The position numbers were made by a program, and so were the translations under genes. From positions 1 to 6,931 of the forward strand of contig JAQGHZ010000625.1 in assembly GCA_028291485.1 (NCBI GenBank): a DNA stretch of 6,931 nucleotides, read 5' to 3'. Source of the stretch: Rubritepida sp. (lineage in GTDB: Bacteria > Pseudomonadota > Alphaproteobacteria > Acetobacterales > Acetobacteraceae). This document shows positions 5,326 through 6,931 of the stretch, piece by piece (position 1 is the stretch's first letter; the number at the start of each line of letters is the position of its first letter). The notes beneath the pieces are model-generated. The model did no database searches. It saw nothing but the letters and a program-made list of their open reading frames with translations, and had not been told where the DNA came from.

Positions 5326-6011
5326 ATGAAGGGACGTATCGGGATCGTCGGATGCTCGGCCGGGGTGCCGCGCTCTGCTACCGCATCTGCGTGGAGGGCG
5401 CCGAGTTCTTCGGGCCGCACGGTCATTCGGAAGTATCTATGCACACGCATTTTCTGGCCGACTGCGCGGTCGCGCCGGACGCTGGCGATATCGAGGGCGT
5501 GGGGCGGCTGATGCTGTCCTCGGCGGAGAAGCTGGCGAGGGCAGGGGCGGATTTCCTCATCTGCCCGGACAACACCATCCATTCAGGCGATGGGCTTCGT
5601 GCTGCCGCGCTCGCCGCTGCCCTGGCTGCACATCGCCGAGGTGGTCGCCGAGGAGGCCGTGCAGCGTGGATTTTCGCGGATCGGCATCACCGGGACGACC
5701 TGGCTGGTCGACAGCGAGGTCTATCCGGAGAAGCTGTCGGGGTGCGGGCTGGAGTATCTGCGCCCGACCGCGGAGGAGCGCGACGACATCGGCCGGATCA
5801 TCATGGAGGAACTGGTACGCTCGCGCTTCACGCCGGAAGCGGTGCGTATTTCCAGCGGGTGATGGGACGCATGAAGGACGAAGGCTGCGACGCGGTGGTG
5901 CTGGGCTGCACGGAGATTCCGCTGATCATGAACGACGCGAATTCGCCGCTGCCTACGCTGGATTCCACGCGACTTCTGGCGCGGGCGGCCTTGCGCGCAA
6001 CTTCGGCATGA
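5326..6011 (+). pseudogene. Aspartate/glutamate racemase family gene broken by three frameshifts
   Basis: The family (PF01177) moves the alpha proton of amino acids such as aspartate or glutamate, without a cofactor, by a two-cysteine mechanism. The reading runs through three frames: 'MKGRIGIVGCSA', then 'GAALCYRICVEGAEFFGP' through 'FLICPDNTIH', then 'MGFVLPRSPLPWLHIAEVV' through 'FTPEAV', then 'YFQRVMGRMKDEGCDAVVLG' through 'LLARAALRATSA'. One base is missing near 5362-5365, one is extra near 5582-5583, and one is missing near 5841-5845. Repairing them gives 228 residues, normal for the family, with no internal stop. Both cysteine motifs (ICPDNT and LGCTEIP) survive. A Shine-Dalgarno-like CAGGGA (5314-5319) supports the ATG at 5326; a GTG at 5311 is possible. 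As it stands, translation would stop near 5511. Sequencing error is the main alternative to real decay. Confidence 0.88.
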
Positions 6012-6418
6012 GCCCGTTGGTCTACGCGGTCGAGCCGCAGTTGGGCGTGGCGGAGTTCTGCCGTGTGCTGCTGGAATCCGGCCTCGGCGCGACACGCCCT
6101 ACCAGAGACGAGACGCGGATCGCGGCCATGCTGTCGGGCGCGGACCTCGTCGTCACGGCCAGGCTGCCGGATGGGAGCCTGGTCGGCGTTGCACGCTGCA
6201 TCACGGATTTCGCCTGGTCCTGCTATCTCGCGGAGCTCGCGGTCTCGGCTTCTGCCCAGGGTCTCGGTGTGGGGCGCGGCTTGCTGTCGGAGGTCCGGCG
6301 GCAACTCGGTCCGCGCGTCAGCCTGACCCTGGCCTCGATGCCCGATGCCGTGGGCTTTTACGAGAGGGTCGGCATGGAGCGGGTGGCCGACGCCTTCTGG
6401 TTCCGCCGGTCGGAGTGA
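6008..6418 (+). CDS. GNAT-family N-acetyltransferase
   Basis: This encodes 136 residues, typical for a single-domain GNAT enzyme that transfers acetyl from acetyl-CoA to an amine; the substrate is not predictable. The acetyl-CoA pyrophosphate loop is 'QGLGVG' (84-89), following the beta-strand 'YLAELAVS' (73-80). The C-terminal part has the family's 'DAVGFYERVGMERV' helix-strand and ends in 'FWFRRSE'. Residues 52-70 (RLPDGSLVGVARCITDF) fit the preceding strands. The ATG overlaps the TGA of the racemase gene by 4 bp (ATGA) and has no clear Shine-Dalgarno of its own. Its translation probably depended on coupling to the racemase gene, and the frameshifts there may lower its expression. The reading frame itself is intact. 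Confidence 0.88.
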   Translation: MSPLVYAVEPQLGVAEFCRVLLESGLGATRPTRDETRIAAMLSGADLVVTARLPDGSLVGVARCITDFAWSCYLAELAVSASAQGLGVGRGLLSEVRRQLGPRVSLTLASMPDAVGFYERVGMERVADAFWFRRSE

Positions 6419-6430
6419 ACGCCCCCCAGT

Positions 6431-6456
6431 TGATCGCGATCAGTCGTTCGCGATCA
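6431..6456. terminator. Palindrome and hairpin between convergent genes
   Basis: TGATCGCGATCA (6431-6442) is a perfect 12-bp palindrome that contains the stop codon of the minus-strand gene. TGATCGCG (6431-6438) is also the reverse complement of CGCGATCA (6449-6456), giving an 8-bp stem with a 10-nt loop. The element starts 12 bp after the stop of the GNAT gene and could stop transcription from both sides. It has no T-run and overlaps the last codons of the minus gene, so the role is uncertain. Confidence 0.35.
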
Positions 6457-6931
6457 CCAGCTTCCCGAAATTCTTCCCCTTGAGCAGCCCGATGAACGCC
6501 TCCGGCGCGTTGGCGAGGCCGCTCACCACGTCCTCCTTCCACACCATCTGCCCGGCCTCCATCAGCCCCAGCATCACCGCCCGGAACTGCGGATAGCGCT
6601 GCCATCCCTTGTCGCTGACGATGAAGCCCTGGACCCTCAGCCGCTTGCGCACCACGGGTCCGAGATTCGGCCCCGGCGGCGCGCCCACCGCATCCGCGCC
6701 CGGTGCCCGATTGTACTGCGCGATCATCCCACACATCACCATGCGTCCGAAGTCGCGGAATCGCGGAAACACCGCCTCCTGCACGTGGCCGCCGACATTC
6801 TCCAAATAGACGTCGATCCCCTCCGGGCAGGCCGCGTCGAGCTGCGCATCCAGGTCGCCGCGATGGTCGAGGCAGGCGTCGAAGCCGAGCTCCTTCGTCA
6901 CGAAGGCGCATTTCGCCGCCCCGCCCGCGAT
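6440..6931 (-). CDS. NADP-dependent oxidoreductase of the MDR family, C-terminal half
   Basis: The gene enters from the right edge, where its 5' part is cut off; 163 C-terminal residues are visible out of an expected 335-345. It belongs to the zinc-free medium-chain dehydrogenase/reductase group that includes curcumin reductase CurA, leukotriene B4 12-hydroxydehydrogenase-like enzymes and 2-alkenal reductases. These use NADPH to reduce the C=C bond of enones in the cytoplasm. Diagnostic stretches in order are 'IAGGAAKCAFVTKELGFDAC' (end of the nucleotide-binding fold), 'GIDVYLENVGG', 'RMVMCGMIAQYN', 'GFIVSDKGWQRYPQF' and the C-terminal 'APEAFIGLLKGKNFGKLVI'. It is convergent with the GNAT gene, with 21 bp between the two stops. 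No partner gene in the window suggests a substrate. Confidence 0.93.
   Translation of the reverse strand: MAGGAAKCAFVTKELGFDACLDHRGDLDAQLDAACPEGIDVYLENVGGHVQEAVFPRFRDFGRMVMCGMIAQYNRAPGADAVGAPPGPNLGPVVRKRLRVQGFIVSDKGWQRYPQFRAVMLGLMEAGQMVWKEDVVSGLANAPEAFIGLLKGKNFGKLVIAND

Noticed and set aside
5156..5330. Short plus-strand frame starting with ATG at 5156
   Set aside because: Translation rich in Arg, Pro, Ser and Cys without structure, no ribosome binding site, and antisense to a more protein-like frame.
1..6931. Search for a CRISPR array, transposase, integrase, toxin-antitoxin pair or phage-defence genes
   Set aside because: None seen: no spaced direct repeats of CRISPR type, and every substantial gene has a metabolic, transport or membrane-enzyme identity or is a small secreted protein.

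Overview
The window is a GC-rich stretch of bacterial chromosome. Several gene types point to an alphaproteobacterium, most likely a Roseomonas-like member of the Acetobacteraceae. These are a Bug-type (tripartite tricarboxylate) solute receptor, a cysteine synthase of the 'EGTAGNTGI' type found in rhizobia and relatives, and a short EpsC-type serine acetyltransferase. The taxonomic call is inference from protein style, not from a marker gene.

Left part (1-750): the 3' end of one small secreted-protein gene, a short decayed remnant of a second, and a complete third copy form a tandem paralog array on the + strand. A 14-bp tandem repeat follows and fills the gap to the next, convergent gene. 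Positions 749-1711 (minus) encode a periplasmic Bug-family receptor. It is divergent from a cysteine-biosynthesis pair. The 237-bp divergent intergenic region is AT-richer than its surroundings and contains two inverted repeats that look like regulator sites or leader hairpins.

Centre (1949-3654): cysK and cysE overlap by 4 bp and form a two-gene unit. CysE makes O-acetylserine and CysK converts it with sulfide to cysteine.

Right-centre (3655-5325): a membrane acyltransferase gene (minus, TTG start with a good Shine-Dalgarno) has a markedly AT-rich upstream region. It lies between two stretches that read as 3' ends of genes whose 5' parts are gone: a CC-motif secreted-protein fragment at 3682-3908 and a weaker candidate at 5151-5290. 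This looks like a spot where DNA has been gained and lost.

Right part (5326-6931): an aspartate/glutamate racemase family gene is broken by three single-base frameshifts, both catalytic-cysteine motifs still being readable. It overlaps by 4 bp an intact GNAT acetyltransferase gene. The last gene, convergent and cut by the window edge, is the C-terminal half of a zinc-independent MDR-family NADP-dependent oxidoreductase.

I see no CRISPR array, tRNA, rRNA, transposase or recognisable defence system. The less ordinary items are the secreted paralog array, the operator-like inverted repeats upstream of cysK, the gene fragments flanking the acyltransferase, and the triple-frameshift racemase.
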